From: an uncultured Flavobacteriaceae bacterium
GTDB lineage: Bacteria > Bacteroidota > Bacteroidia > Flavobacteriales > Flavobacteriaceae
Assembly: GCA_947501845.1 (NCBI GenBank)
Contig: CANMXP010000005.1
Location: 204,079-268,078, forward strand
Length of the DNA stretch: 64,000 bases
Reading direction: 5' to 3'
Part shown: piece after piece, positions 26,324 to 35,540 of the stretch
Layout of the letters: each line of letters starts with the position of its first letter
Numbering within the stretch: position 1 is the first letter of the stretch
Position numbers and translations under genes: made by a program
Notes under the pieces: model-generated
Databases searched by the model: none
What the model saw: only the letters and a program-made list of their open reading frames with translations
What the model was told of the DNA's origin: nothing

Positions 26324-26479
26324 ATGTGGATTAAACCATGGATTATTTTAGCAATAGTAGTTGTGATATTCTTAAATGAAGACGTAGTTAATATAGCACA
26401 CCGAAACGTTCTGAAAGCTAACAAGCGATTAAGAATAGTATTAATTCTATTTTTAATCGCTTGTTTTTTAATTATTTAA
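26324..26479 (+). CDS. Candidate 51-aa two-helix membrane protein
   Basis: An ORF in the 343-bp gap between two minus-strand genes. It starts MWIKPWIILAIVVVIFLNED and has two hydrophobic helices (residues 5-17 and 36-51) separated by a polar, basic loop (HRNVLKANKRLR). The composition is convincingly membrane-like. An in-frame ATG at 26306 would add MLNIQN. Against it, codons 33-47 coincide with an 18-bp hairpin followed by Ts, so it may instead be a chance ORF over a terminator. I recognise no family. Confidence 0.42.
   Translation: MWIKPWIILAIVVVIFLNEDVVNIAHRNVLKANKRLRIVLILFLIACFLII
26421..26470 (+). terminator. Strong hairpin with T-tract
   Basis: ACAAGCGATTAAGAATAG pairs with CTATTTTTAATCGCTTGT (18 bp, one G-T) around an 8-nt loop, followed by TTTTTA on the plus strand. 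No annotated plus-strand gene precedes it except the small ORF that it overlaps, so it may terminate a short plus-strand transcript. Confidence 0.6.
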
Positions 26480-26555
26480 AATGTGTTGTCTAGACTTTTT
26501 CCTGAGAAAATATTTTTTGTGTACAGACGGTTATTGATTGACCAAATTTAAGTTC

Positions 26556-27290
26556 TTAATTATTAGTAATACTTCCAGAGCCTGCAACTTTAGTGTCCAT
26601 AGTAGGATTGCCTTTATAAACAATATCACCAGAGCCCGCTACTCTTGCTTTTAATGTTGCATTACTAACCACCTTGGCATCACCAGAGCCTGCCACAGAA
26701 ACTTCTGTGTTGTTGGCTTGTAAATCGAAACCATGAAAGTCACCAGACCCAGCCACCTTGGCTACTAAACTATTAGTGTCTCCTTTTAATTTAAGATCGC
26801 CAGATCCTGCTATGGAAGCCTTGGTAGATGATGCTTTTATATCAAGAATGATATCTCCAGAACCAGCTAAGGAAACATCCAAATGGTTTGCTGTTATAAT
26901 ATCTTCGTTCCATAAATCACCAGACCCAGCAAGAGAGACATTACTAATATCTTTAAATGGAATTGTGATTTTTATAGTTTTATTTCTACTAGGTTTTATA
27001 TTAGAGCCTTTTTTTGTCCTTACAATTAAATTATTGTTTTTAACCTCTGTAATGATATAGTCTAATAAATTTTCTTCTCCTTCAATTTTAATATTTCCTT
27101 CGTTGCCATTAACAATAACAAAATCCATGCTTCCAGCACATTTTATACCATCATATTCTGAAGTTGTTCTGGTTATGGTGGTTACATTTCCATTTCCCTT
27201 TACAGATTTACCCCATTGGGCATACGATGTAGTTGCTAAAAGTAAAGTGGCAATAATTAAGACTGTTTGTTTTTTGATTAATTTTTTCAT
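26556..27290 (-). CDS. Head GIN domain (DUF2807) exported protein
   Basis: A 244-aa protein with a signal peptide (to about residue 24, ATTSYAQ) and a DUF2807 beta-helix-like domain. Its second half contains seven VAGSGD/LAGSGD/IAGSGD-type turns spaced about 18-23 residues apart (e.g. VSLAGSGDLWNED), a very regular right-handed solenoid. It is the last gene of the sigma-factor operon, 27 nt after the DUF4097-like gene. A surface or periplasmic adhesin-like role is commonly assumed for the family but is not proven. Confidence 0.88.
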   Translation of the reverse strand: MKKLIKKQTVLIIATLLLATTSYAQWGKSVKGNGNVTTITRTTSEYDGIKCAGSMDFVIVNGNEGNIKIEGEENLLDYIITEVKNNNLIVRTKKGSNIKPSRNKTIKITIPFKDISNVSLAGSGDLWNEDIITANHLDVSLAGSGDIILDIKASSTKASIAGSGDLKLKGDTNSLVAKVAGSGDFHGFDLQANNTEVSVAGSGDAKVVSNATLKARVAGSGDIVYKGNPTMDTKVAGSGSITNN

Positions 27291-27317
27291 GTGATTTAAA
27301 GATTTATTATTGATGAA

Positions 27318-28403
27318 TTAATTTTTATAAAGTGATATACTTCCGTATTCAGATTCAATATTGATGGTATTGCTAGAGGTTTTGTTACCATAATAGCCTG
27401 CGTAGAACTTGTCTGTTGTTTTTATGATTTTTTTTGTAAACTCTAACCCTTCAGAATTTAAAGACCCATATTGTAAATCAATATTAAAATTAAAATGATA
27501 AGCAGGAACATACCCTATTTTTATGCCAACGTAATCAGATTTAATATTTACATTTCCAGCATTTTCAGTCATCCTTTTTATCTTTATAGAACCATAGTCA
27601 GCTTTAAGAGTTATATTTTTATAAACATCACCAATAATAGTTGTTAAATAGTCACCATTTCCATTAATATTGTTTGCTTTGTCAATATTTATATGACCAT
27701 AATCGCAATTATAATTAACATCTTCTGCTATTTCAACTTTAGAGTGTGTGTAGTCTGCATTAATATCTAACTTATTTGTTTTGGATACAGTGAAACCACT
27801 ATAATCGGCATTTATTTTCCCGCTTTTTATATATTCAAAGTAGCAGTTTTTTGTATAATCGAAATTAATACTATTATTATCGGCCATTAATTCTTTAGTA
27901 GTAATTTTACCGTAGTCGCAATTTATTTTTGCTTGTCCTTCAAGTTTGTCTACATTAATGCTTCCGTAATCATTATTTAAATCGATATTGTTTGTAGTAG
28001 GAATTTTGATCAGATAATTAATTTTCATACTTACTTTATCGTTTTTTTTCCAATTCCACCAGGAATTAGATTTTCCTTCTCCAAATTTCGTTTTTGCAGA
28101 AACATGGTTGGAAGAAGCTTCAAAATGAACTGTTATAGCATCTAGTTTTTCTTGAACTTTTTCTTCATTATTTCCAGTGGTCGTAATAGTAATTTCAAAA
28201 ACAACCCTATTTTCATTCCATGTGATAATATCGACATTTCCATAGCTATTATCTACACTTAACATCGCATTGGATGCTACAGAGTATGCCTTGTTGATGG
28301 TCTTCTTTTTTGTATACTTACCCTTATCCTCTGTTGATGCCCAAGTAAACAGCGGTAGTATTAATAATAAGATTAGCGTTTTAAATTGTAATGCTCGTTT
28401 CAT
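27318..28403 (-). CDS. DUF4097-like beta-solenoid exported protein
   Basis: A 361-aa exported protein: signal peptide (about residues 1-22, LFTWAS), then a repetitive beta-structure with recurring (D/S)YG and (D/N)Y turns (SVDNSYGNVDI, LNNDYGSINVDKL, INCDYGKITTKEL, NADYGSIKIKRM, ESEYGSISLYK), as in putative DUF4097 adhesins. It lies between a putative anti-sigma gene and the DUF2807 gene, both on the same strand. Both solenoid proteins are thus probably produced under the sigma factor encoded upstream. Confidence 0.82.
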   Translation of the reverse strand: MKRALQFKTLILLLILPLFTWASTEDKGKYTKKKTINKAYSVASNAMLSVDNSYGNVDIITWNENRVVFEITITTTGNNEEKVQEKLDAITVHFEASSNHVSAKTKFGEGKSNSWWNWKKNDKVSMKINYLIKIPTTNNIDLNNDYGSINVDKLEGQAKINCDYGKITTKELMADNNSINFDYTKNCYFEYIKSGKINADYSGFTVSKTNKLDINADYTHSKVEIAEDVNYNCDYGHINIDKANNINGNGDYLTTIIGDVYKNITLKADYGSIKIKRMTENAGNVNIKSDYVGIKIGYVPAYHFNFNIDLQYGSLNSEGLEFTKKIIKTTDKFYAGYYGNKTSSNTINIESEYGSISLYKN

Positions 28404-28490
28404 GTGCTCGTTTTTTATTGTTTCTTAATGGTCATCTTCGACTATACGCAGTACAGTTATCATATCATTTACTAATGATTATTAAAATCA

Positions 28491-29060
28491 TTAAATATTG
28501 ATGTCCGACATTTCATGTGACTGACCATTTAATTGTTTAATTCTTTCTATTTGCTCTAAAGTATTTTGCAATATGTCTATTCTGTTTTGGAAGTTGGAAA
28601 TCATAGCGTATATAACACGACTGTCGTCTCCGCTTTCGGTTAAATCTTTTTTTAGTGATATATAATTCTCTTCTAATGCCTTTATGCGCGCCATTGTATC
28701 TTGAATGAGTACTTGAACTTCGGGGGCATTTTCATTCTCAATCTTGCTTAATTCTTCTGCTATTGTAGACGTAAAAAAATCTTCTGTTTCGGCCATTTTA
28801 GGCGATACGTTAGCTAGTTCTCTATAGCTTTCGTCTTGTTGAGAACCGATAAAAAGTGCTATTAATAGCATAACAGAAGCGGCTACACCAATTAAAGGTT
28901 TCCATAAACGACGCCTTTGTTTATCAACTTTAACCAGTTGTAGCTCGCCTTGTTTATTTAATTTGTTTAAAAAACGTTCTGTATGATTTAATCCAGGGCT
29001 TTCTATATCGAAATCATTTTTATGTTTTTCAAACAGTTTGTCTATACTATCTTTACTCAT
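28491..29060 (-). CDS. Putative anti-sigma factor, single-pass membrane protein
   Basis: A 189-aa protein with a cytoplasmic N-terminus of about 50 residues, one transmembrane helix (about 51-71, PLIGVAASVMLLIALFIGS) and a charged, coiled-coil-rich periplasmic part. Its start overlaps the sigma factor's stop by 8 nt, the usual coupling of an ECF sigma with its cognate anti-sigma. No canonical zinc-binding anti-sigma motif (HxxxCxxC) is visible, so the role is inferred from position and topology. Confidence 0.75.
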   Translation of the reverse strand: MSKDSIDKLFEKHKNDFDIESPGLNHTERFLNKLNKQGELQLVKVDKQRRRLWKPLIGVAASVMLLIALFIGSQQDESYRELANVSPKMAETEDFFTSTIAEELSKIENENAPEVQVLIQDTMARIKALEENYISLKKDLTESGDDSRVIYAMISNFQNRIDILQNTLEQIERIKQLNGQSHEMSDINI

Positions 29061-29613
29061 AAGCTACTTGTAATTTTGCTCTTAAACTTTCCTTGGCTCT
29101 AGAAATGATAGTTCTACAATTTGCATTGGAAATGTTTAAAATATTACTAATTTCTTCATAATCGTAACCTTCAATTAAATTTAAGGTTAAAGCAATTCTA
29201 TAATTATCTTTTAATAATTTCATGGTATTTAAAATTTGCTTCACTTTTACGTTTGAAAATTCGTAGTCGCTATCAATACCATGATTATCATCTTCTAATT
29301 TGTATAGCATATCATCTAAAGGGACTTCCTTGTTTTTGCTATTCTTTTTATAGTGATAAATACTATTATTTATAACAATTCGTTTTAACCACACTCCAAA
29401 TATTTTTGATTCTTTAAGGCTGTCTAATTTTGTAAATGCCATTAAAAACGAATCTTGCATAATATCTTCAGCCTCAAAACTGTCTTTCACGATTCTAAAA
29501 GAAGCATTGTACATGGCTTTATAATATCTGTTATACATTTCCAATTGTGCAGATTGGTTTCCAGATTTACAAAGCTCAACAAGCTGTTCGATATTTAATT
29601 TAGTTGGCGTCAA
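29053..29613 (-). CDS. ECF-type RNA polymerase sigma factor
   Basis: A 186-aa sigma-70 family extracytoplasmic-function factor. Region 2 (about 20-85: YNRYYKAMYNASFRIVKDSF, EAEDIMQDSFLMAFTKLD) binds core polymerase and the -10. Region 4 (about 128-180: LKDNYRIALTLNLIEGYDYE, EISNILNISNANCRTIISRA) holds the helix-turn-helix for -35 recognition. It is the first gene of a four-gene operon with a putative anti-sigma and two beta-solenoid proteins, so it likely autoregulates that operon. Confidence 0.92.
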   Translation of the reverse strand: MTPTKLNIEQLVELCKSGNQSAQLEMYNRYYKAMYNASFRIVKDSFEAEDIMQDSFLMAFTKLDSLKESKIFGVWLKRIVINNSIYHYKKNSKNKEVPLDDMLYKLEDDNHGIDSDYEFSNVKVKQILNTMKLLKDNYRIALTLNLIEGYDYEEISNILNISNANCRTIISRAKESLRAKLQVAYE

Positions 29614-29669
29614 AAAAACAAATTGTTATAATATAGATTTGTATTGTTATGTTTTGTTACAGTTTTGTA

Positions 29670-29706
29670 AAAAAAAATCCCATATTCAGTAAGAATATAG
29701 GATTTT
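29670..29706 (-). terminator. Intrinsic terminator of metE
   Basis: On the minus strand, AAAATCCTATATTC pairs with GAATATGGGATTTT around a TTACT loop and runs into a T-tract. It lies about 40 nt after the metE stop. Confidence 0.88.
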
Positions 29707-29745
29707 AATATGATTAAAGGAAATGTTGTTATTTTAAAAATAAAA

Positions 29746-32058
29746 TTAAACGGCTTCCATTTTTATCTCTCTTTGTTGTATAGCTGCTTTCACCATATTT
29801 TCCAAAGCTGTTTTTGTTTCTGGCCAGTCTCTGGTTTTTAGTCCGCAATCAGGATTTACCCAGATATGCTCTTTTGGTAAAACGTTTTTTGCTTTTAAAA
29901 GTAAGTGCTCAATTTCTTTTACTGAAGGCACTCTGGGAGAATGAATATCATAAACACCAGGACCAATTTCATTGGGGTATTTAAAATCAACAAAAGCATC
30001 TAATAATTCCATTTCAGATCTGGAGGTCTCAATGGTAATAACATCTGCATCCATAGCGGCGATGCTGTTAATAATATCATTAAATTCAGAATAGCACATA
30101 TGGGTATGAATTTGTGTCTCATCTTTTACGCCACAAGCAGAAATTCGAAATGCTCTTACAGCCCAGTCTAAATAATCTTCCCAAGCTTCTTTTCTTAAGG
30201 GTAAACCTTCTCGAATAGCAGGTTCGTCAATTTGAATGATTTTTATCCCATTACTTTCTAAGTCAACAACTTCGTCCCTAATAGCTAATGCTATTTGGTT
30301 GCATGTTATTTGTCTGGGTTGGTCATTTCTAACAAAAGACCATTGTAAAATGGTTACTGGTCCTGTAAGCATTCCTTTTACAGGTAAGTCCGTTAGGGAC
30401 TGTGCGTAAGCAGACCACTTAACCGTCATGGCGCTTTCGCGAGATACATCGCCAAATAGAATAGGGGGTTTTACACATCTACTACCATAACTTTGTACCC
30501 AACCAAAGCTACTAAAAGCAAATCCCTTTAGTCTTTCACCAAAATATTCAACCATATCATTTCGCTCAAATTCTCCATGAACTAAAACGTCGATACCAAT
30601 GTCTTCTTGAAAACGGATAGACTCTTTAGTTTCCTCGGCAATTAGTGAATCGTATTCTGATGGGGATAAAATTCCTTTTTTGAACTTCGATCTCCAACTT
30701 CTAACGTCTTTAGTTTGTGGAAATGACCCAATAGTGGTTGTAGGGAATAATGGTAAATTTAGTGCTGTTTTTTGTTTTGCTTGTCTATTCTTAAATGTGC
30801 TTTTTCTTTGGCTATAGCTATCATTTAAGGCGAGCACTCTGTCTTTTACATGGTTATTATGTATGAGTACCGATGTCTTTCTATTAGCATTTGCCAGTTT
30901 ATTTTCCTTGAATTCTTTTTCAAACTCATTATAGTTAGAAGAGGCTAGCCCTTTTAGGGTTCTAATTTCTTGTAATTTTTGTTTTGCAAATGCCAACCAT
31001 TGCTTTATTTCTGGAGCTAAGTTCTTTTCATTGGTTTCTAAATCTAAATCATATGGACAGTGGAGTAGAGAACATGATGAGGATATCCAGACATTTTCTT
31101 CTCCAATTTTAGAAACTACTAATTCTATAGTTTTTAGGGAATCATCAAAATCATTTTTCCAAATATTCCTTCCGTCAACTAAACCTAAGGACAATTTTGT
31201 ATTTGTATTAAAGTTTTTAGATTCTAGGATGTCTTTTAATTGTAATTGGCACCTCACTAAATCTAAATGCAAAGTATCTATAGGTAGCTGTAATGCAGTG
31301 CCTAAATTATCGCCATAACAATCAAAGTAGTTTGCTAAAAAGATTTTTAAATCAGGGAAGTTGGCATTTATTTTTTCATAAGTAGATTTAATAGCCTGTT
31401 TTTCTTGTCCATTTAAATCTAGGGCTAGACAAGGTTCGTCAAATTGTATGTATTCAACACCTAGTAAAGTCAATTGAGAAATAATTTCAAAATAGACAGG
31501 CAATAGTTTTTCTAATAAACTTAGTCTATGAAAACCTGCTTCTTTTTCTTTTCCTAATAAAAGAAATGTTACAGGTCCAATGAGTACAGGTTTGGTTTTA
31601 ATACCTAACTCTAGTGCTTCTTTGTATTCATCAATTATTTTTGTTGAGAAAAATTCAAAACTTTGTTCTTTTTCAAATTCAGGGACAATATAATGGTAGT
31701 TGGTGTCAAACCATTTGGTCATTTCCATGGCGGTACAGTCAATGTCCTCATTCTGTATCCCTCTTGCCATAGCAAAGTATAAATCTAACTGGTTTTCGTG
31801 TTTTAGTTTGTTATAGCGTTTAGGGATGCATCCCACACTTAAGCAGGTATCGAGCACCTGGTCGTAAAAAGAGAAATCGTTTGAAGGGATATAATCTATT
31901 CCTATATTTTTTTGAAGTAGCCAGTTTTCTTTTCTAATATGGCCCCCTGTTTTTAAAAGTTCTTTTTGGTCGGTCTTTCCTGACCAATAAGCCTCGTTTG
32001 CTTTTTTTAGTTCTCTTTGACTTCCGATTCTCGGATATCCTAAAATTGTAGTTTTCAT
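29746..32058 (-). CDS. metE: Cobalamin-independent methionine synthase
   Basis: A 770-aa enzyme that transfers a methyl group from 5-methyltetrahydropteroyl-triglutamate to homocysteine without B12. The N-terminal half begins TILGYPRIGSQRELKKANEA. The catalytic C-terminal half begins LFPTTTIGSFPQTKDVR and carries the conserved VHGEFERNDMVEYFGE, IQIDEPAIREGLP, HTHMCYS (zinc His/Cys) and NPDCGLKTR (zinc Cys) motifs. Length is that of the family. It is divergent from an Lrp-type regulator, which may control it. Confidence 0.96.
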   Translation of the reverse strand: MKTTILGYPRIGSQRELKKANEAYWSGKTDQKELLKTGGHIRKENWLLQKNIGIDYIPSNDFSFYDQVLDTCLSVGCIPKRYNKLKHENQLDLYFAMARGIQNEDIDCTAMEMTKWFDTNYHYIVPEFEKEQSFEFFSTKIIDEYKEALELGIKTKPVLIGPVTFLLLGKEKEAGFHRLSLLEKLLPVYFEIISQLTLLGVEYIQFDEPCLALDLNGQEKQAIKSTYEKINANFPDLKIFLANYFDCYGDNLGTALQLPIDTLHLDLVRCQLQLKDILESKNFNTNTKLSLGLVDGRNIWKNDFDDSLKTIELVVSKIGEENVWISSSCSLLHCPYDLDLETNEKNLAPEIKQWLAFAKQKLQEIRTLKGLASSNYNEFEKEFKENKLANANRKTSVLIHNNHVKDRVLALNDSYSQRKSTFKNRQAKQKTALNLPLFPTTTIGSFPQTKDVRSWRSKFKKGILSPSEYDSLIAEETKESIRFQEDIGIDVLVHGEFERNDMVEYFGERLKGFAFSSFGWVQSYGSRCVKPPILFGDVSRESAMTVKWSAYAQSLTDLPVKGMLTGPVTILQWSFVRNDQPRQITCNQIALAIRDEVVDLESNGIKIIQIDEPAIREGLPLRKEAWEDYLDWAVRAFRISACGVKDETQIHTHMCYSEFNDIINSIAAMDADVITIETSRSEMELLDAFVDFKYPNEIGPGVYDIHSPRVPSVKEIEHLLLKAKNVLPKEHIWVNPDCGLKTRDWPETKTALENMVKAAIQQREIKMEAV

Positions 32059-32084
32059 AAAATCATTATTGCTTTATATCTGTA

Positions 32085-32092
32085 CAAAATTA
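32085..32092 (-). promoter_or_regulatory. Candidate -7 promoter element of metE
   Basis: On the minus strand TAATTTTG matches TAnnTTTG, 26 bp before the metE start codon, giving a short leader. No conserved riboswitch-like structure is visible in the ~158-bp divergent region. Confidence 0.45.
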
Positions 32093-32216
32093 GTTTTATG
32101 GATTTTTTATATCGTTAAAAATGATTTATTTGGATGTAATTACTATTTTTGGATAAATTAATAGTTTTTTAATCTTTCAATTGAGGGTTAAGACAAGTTA
32201 AACAGAAAATCATTCT

Positions 32217-32678
32217 ATGATGTTATTAGACAAGATAGACTTACGCATATTAAACATACTTCAACATAATTCTAATTTAACCACTAAAGAATTGGCGGCC
32301 AAGGTAAATTTATCCACAACACCTGTTTTTGAAAGGGTAAAGAAATTGGAAAAGGAAGGTTATATTAAAAAGTATAAGGCCATATTAGATGCCGAAAAAT
32401 TGGACAGGGGACTTATGGTATTTTGTAATATAAGGCTGAAAGAGCATACCCGTAAAATTGGAAATCAGTTCGTAAAAGATATTCTTTCTTTAGATGAGGT
32501 TACCGAATGTTATAATATTTCTGGGGATTATGATTTTATATTGAAAGTTTTGGTAAAGGATATGAAGCACTATCAAAATTTTGTTTTAAATCATTTAGGC
32601 GAATTACAAAATATAGGAAGTGCGCACAGCACCTTCGTTATGGGAGAAATAAAAAATTCTTATTTGGTTCCTATTTAA
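32217..32678 (+). CDS. Lrp/AsnC family transcriptional regulator
   Basis: A 153-aa feast/famine regulator. The N-terminal winged helix-turn-helix (IDLRILNILQHNSNLTTKEL then AAKVNLSTTPVFERVKKLEKE) is followed by a RAM ligand-binding domain (about 65-145, VTECYNISGDYDFILKVLVKD) that senses an amino acid and mediates octamer formation. Two tandem ATGs occur; the second gives MLLDKID. It is divergent from metE with 158 bp between them, so regulation of metE and of itself is plausible but inferred. Confidence 0.9.
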   Translation: MMLLDKIDLRILNILQHNSNLTTKELAAKVNLSTTPVFERVKKLEKEGYIKKYKAILDAEKLDRGLMVFCNIRLKEHTRKIGNQFVKDILSLDEVTECYNISGDYDFILKVLVKDMKHYQNFVLNHLGELQNIGSAHSTFVMGEIKNSYLVPI

Positions 32679-32687
32679 TTTAAAAGC

Positions 32688-32722
32688 AAAAAAAACTCGA
32701 AAATTAATTTCGAGTTTTTTTA
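32688..32722 (+). terminator. Bidirectional terminator between the Lrp-type gene and clpC
   Basis: An AAACTCGAAATT-type palindrome (ACTCGAAA...TTTCGAGT) is flanked by eight As and seven Ts and sits between convergent genes. Confidence 0.9.
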
Positions 32723-32729
32723 TGGTTTT

Positions 32730-35279
32730 TTATGATTCTGTGGGGTTTTCAGCTTTTTCTATTGAGATACTCAATTCCTGAGTTACTTTATCTAAATCAA
32801 TTTTAATTTTATCACCTTCTTCAAGATGGGAGGCAACAATTTCTTCAGCTAAAGCATCTTCAATATATTTTTGTATGGCTCTTTTTAAAGGTCTAGCGCC
32901 ATATTGTTTATCGAAACCTTTTTCGGCAATATAATCTTTAGCACTTTTGCTAAGTTTTAAGATATAGCCCAAGCCTTTAATTCTTGCTAAAAGCTTTTCT
33001 AATTCAATATCAATAATTTTGTTGATGTCTTCTTTCTCTAAAGCATTGAAGACTACAACATCGTCAATTCTATTTAAAAACTCAGGAGCAAAAGATTTTT
33101 TCAATGCGTTTTCGATAACACTTCTGGCATTGGCATCTTCTTGTGCTTTTTGTGATGCCGTTCCGAAACCTATACCTGTTCCAAAATCTTTAAGTCTTCT
33201 GGCACCAATATTAGAGGTCATAATGATAATCGTATTTCTAAAATCGATTTTTCTTCCTAAACTATCGGTCAAGTAACCATCATCAAGTACTTGAAGTAAC
33301 ATATTGAAAACATCAGGATGTGCTTTTTCGATTTCATCTAGCAATATAACGGCATACGGTTTACGTCTAACTTTTTCGGTTAATTGTCCGCCTTCTTCAT
33401 AACCAACATATCCTGGAGGTGCTCCAATTAATCTGGAAATAGCAAATTTTTCCATATATTCACTCATATCTATTCTAACGAGTGAGTCTTCACTATCAAA
33501 CAATTCTCTAGATAATACTTTTGCCAACTGTGTTTTACCTACACCTGTTTGTCCTAAAAAGATAAATGAACCGATAGGTTTGTTTGGATCTTTAAGACCA
33601 GCACGATTACGTTGAATGGCTTTTACTACTTTGGCAACGGCGTCATCTTGCCCGATTACTTTTCCTTTAATAAGGTTGGGCAGTTCGGCAAGCCTGTTGA
33701 TTTCAGTCTGTGCAATTCTGTTTACAGGCACGCCTGTCATCATAGAGACTACATCTGCAACATTATCTTCGGTAACAATTTCTCTATGTTGTTTTGTATC
33801 CTCTTCCCATTTTTCCTGAGCAATTACCAATTCTTTTTCAATGCGTTTTTCGTCATCTCTAAGTTTAGCAGCTTCTTCATATTTTTGCTTCCTTACAACG
33901 GCATTTTTAGATTCCTTAATGTCTTCCAGTTGTTTTTCAAGTTCTAATATTTGTTGCGGAACATCAATATTGGTTATATGTACACGAGATCCAGCTTCAT
34001 CTAAAGCGTCAATAGCTTTGTCTGGTAAAAAACGTTCTGTCATGTACCTATTGGTTAACTTAACACAAGCTTCTATTGCTTCTGGAGTGTAATCAACATT
34101 ATGGTGTTCTTCGTATTTTCCTTTTATATTATTAAGGATTTCAATCGTTTCTTCTACCGAAGTAGGTTCTACGATTACTTTTTGAAAACGACGTTCTAAA
34201 GCACCATCTTTTTCAATATATTGCCTGTATTCGTCTAAGGTTGTTGCACCTATACATTGAATTTCACCACGTGCCAATGCCGGTTTAAACATATTTGAAG
34301 CGTCTAAACTTCCTGTTGCACCACCAGCCCCCACTATGGTATGGATTTCATCAATAAATAAGATAACATCATCATTCTTTTCGAGTTCGTTCATCACTGC
34401 TTTCATGCGTTCTTCAAACTGGCCTCTATATTTTGTTCCAGCAACTAAGCTTGCTAAATCTAGAGTGACAACACGTTTATTGAATAAAATACGTGATACC
34501 TTTCGTTTTACAATTCTAAGTGCCAAACCTTCGGCAATGGCAGATTTACCAACACCAGGTTCACCAATTAAAAGCGGATTGTTTTTTTTGCGTCTACTTA
34601 AAATCTGTGACACACGTTGTATTTCCTTTTCACGTCCAACAACAGGATCAAGCTTGCCTTCTTCTGCTAACGCAGTTAAATCACGTCCAAAATTATCTAA
34701 AACGGGTGTTTTAGACTTCTTATTTGTTTTTCCAGCAGGCGTATTAAAAATATTGTCCTTTGAAGCATCACCTTCGGCATTCATATCGTCATCTTGAAAA
34801 GATTCAGATTTGGGTTCTATATAGTTATTATCGCTTGTTATCATAAGCTTAAATTGTTCTTTAACATTATCATAGTCGACTTTTAGTTTATTTAAAAGCT
34901 TTGTAGTTGGGTCATTTTCATTCCTCAAGATACACAGCAGTAAATGTGCTGTATTTATTGAAGTGCTTTGAAATAACTTGGCTTCTAAAAACGTGGTTTT
35001 TAAAGCACGTTCTGCTTGTCTGGTAAGGTGTAAATTCTTCTTTTGATTAGAAGTTACAGCAATATTAGGGTTTGCAGGGCTTAATATTTCGACTTTCCGT
35101 CTTAAATGATTTAAGTCAATATCTAAAGCGTTCAATATGTTAATAGCTTTGCCATTACCATCTCGCAAAAGCCCAAGCATCAAATGTTCGGTGCCAATAA
35201 AATCATGGCCTAACCTTAGTGCTTCTTCTTTGCTATAAGCAATTACATCTTTTACTCTTGGGGAAAAATTATCATCCAT
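32730..35279 (-). CDS. clpC: ATP-dependent Clp protease ATP-binding subunit ClpC
   Basis: An 849-aa HSP100 unfoldase feeding ClpP. It has two N-domain repeats (from FSPRVKDVIAYSKEEALRLG; second at about 80-145), AAA+ module 1 with Walker A GEPGVGKSAIAEGL (about 238-251), a UVR-containing middle domain (YEEAAKLRDDEKRIEKEL), and AAA+ module 2 with Walker A GQTGVGKTQLAK (about 574-585), sensor motifs, and a ClpP-contact type C-terminal region. No mcsAB or ctsR is nearby, as expected outside Firmicutes. It is divergent from gyrA. Confidence 0.95.
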   Translation of the reverse strand: MDDNFSPRVKDVIAYSKEEALRLGHDFIGTEHLMLGLLRDGNGKAINILNALDIDLNHLRRKVEILSPANPNIAVTSNQKKNLHLTRQAERALKTTFLEAKLFQSTSINTAHLLLCILRNENDPTTKLLNKLKVDYDNVKEQFKLMITSDNNYIEPKSESFQDDDMNAEGDASKDNIFNTPAGKTNKKSKTPVLDNFGRDLTALAEEGKLDPVVGREKEIQRVSQILSRRKKNNPLLIGEPGVGKSAIAEGLALRIVKRKVSRILFNKRVVTLDLASLVAGTKYRGQFEERMKAVMNELEKNDDVILFIDEIHTIVGAGGATGSLDASNMFKPALARGEIQCIGATTLDEYRQYIEKDGALERRFQKVIVEPTSVEETIEILNNIKGKYEEHHNVDYTPEAIEACVKLTNRYMTERFLPDKAIDALDEAGSRVHITNIDVPQQILELEKQLEDIKESKNAVVRKQKYEEAAKLRDDEKRIEKELVIAQEKWEEDTKQHREIVTEDNVADVVSMMTGVPVNRIAQTEINRLAELPNLIKGKVIGQDDAVAKVVKAIQRNRAGLKDPNKPIGSFIFLGQTGVGKTQLAKVLSRELFDSEDSLVRIDMSEYMEKFAISRLIGAPPGYVGYEEGGQLTEKVRRKPYAVILLDEIEKAHPDVFNMLLQVLDDGYLTDSLGRKIDFRNTIIIMTSNIGARRLKDFGTGIGFGTASQKAQEDANARSVIENALKKSFAPEFLNRIDDVVVFNALEKEDINKIIDIELEKLLARIKGLGYILKLSKSAKDYIAEKGFDKQYGARPLKRAIQKYIEDALAEEIVASHLEEGDKIKIDLDKVTQELSISIEKAENPTES

Positions 35280-35540
35280 AATCGTGTCCTTTCTGCATTA
35301 AAAATACTAAAACATTTTACTAAAGGCAAAAACTGTACCTTAAATTGTCAGTAAGTTGCTAATTGACGAAAAAATCTTTATAAAATCAAAATTTTTTAAA
35401 GTATACTTATTAACTAAAAAAGGATGCAAAATTGTTAATAAAAAACACGAAAAAAATAGTGTGAAAACACTTAACATGACTGTTGAAATAGTTATATTAG
35501 CATGTTTTGAAATATAGATAAAACTTAATTAAAATTATAT

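Noticed and set aside
32059..32216. Possible SAM or cobalamin riboswitch upstream of metE
   Set aside because: The leader after the candidate promoter is only about 20 nt and the region shows no conserved aptamer elements; regulation by the divergent Lrp-type protein is more likely.
33612..34797. Plus-strand ORFs of 67-153 codons opposite clpC
   Set aside because: They are antisense shadows of a conserved AAA+ gene, low in complexity (Ser/Phe-rich) and without family resemblance.
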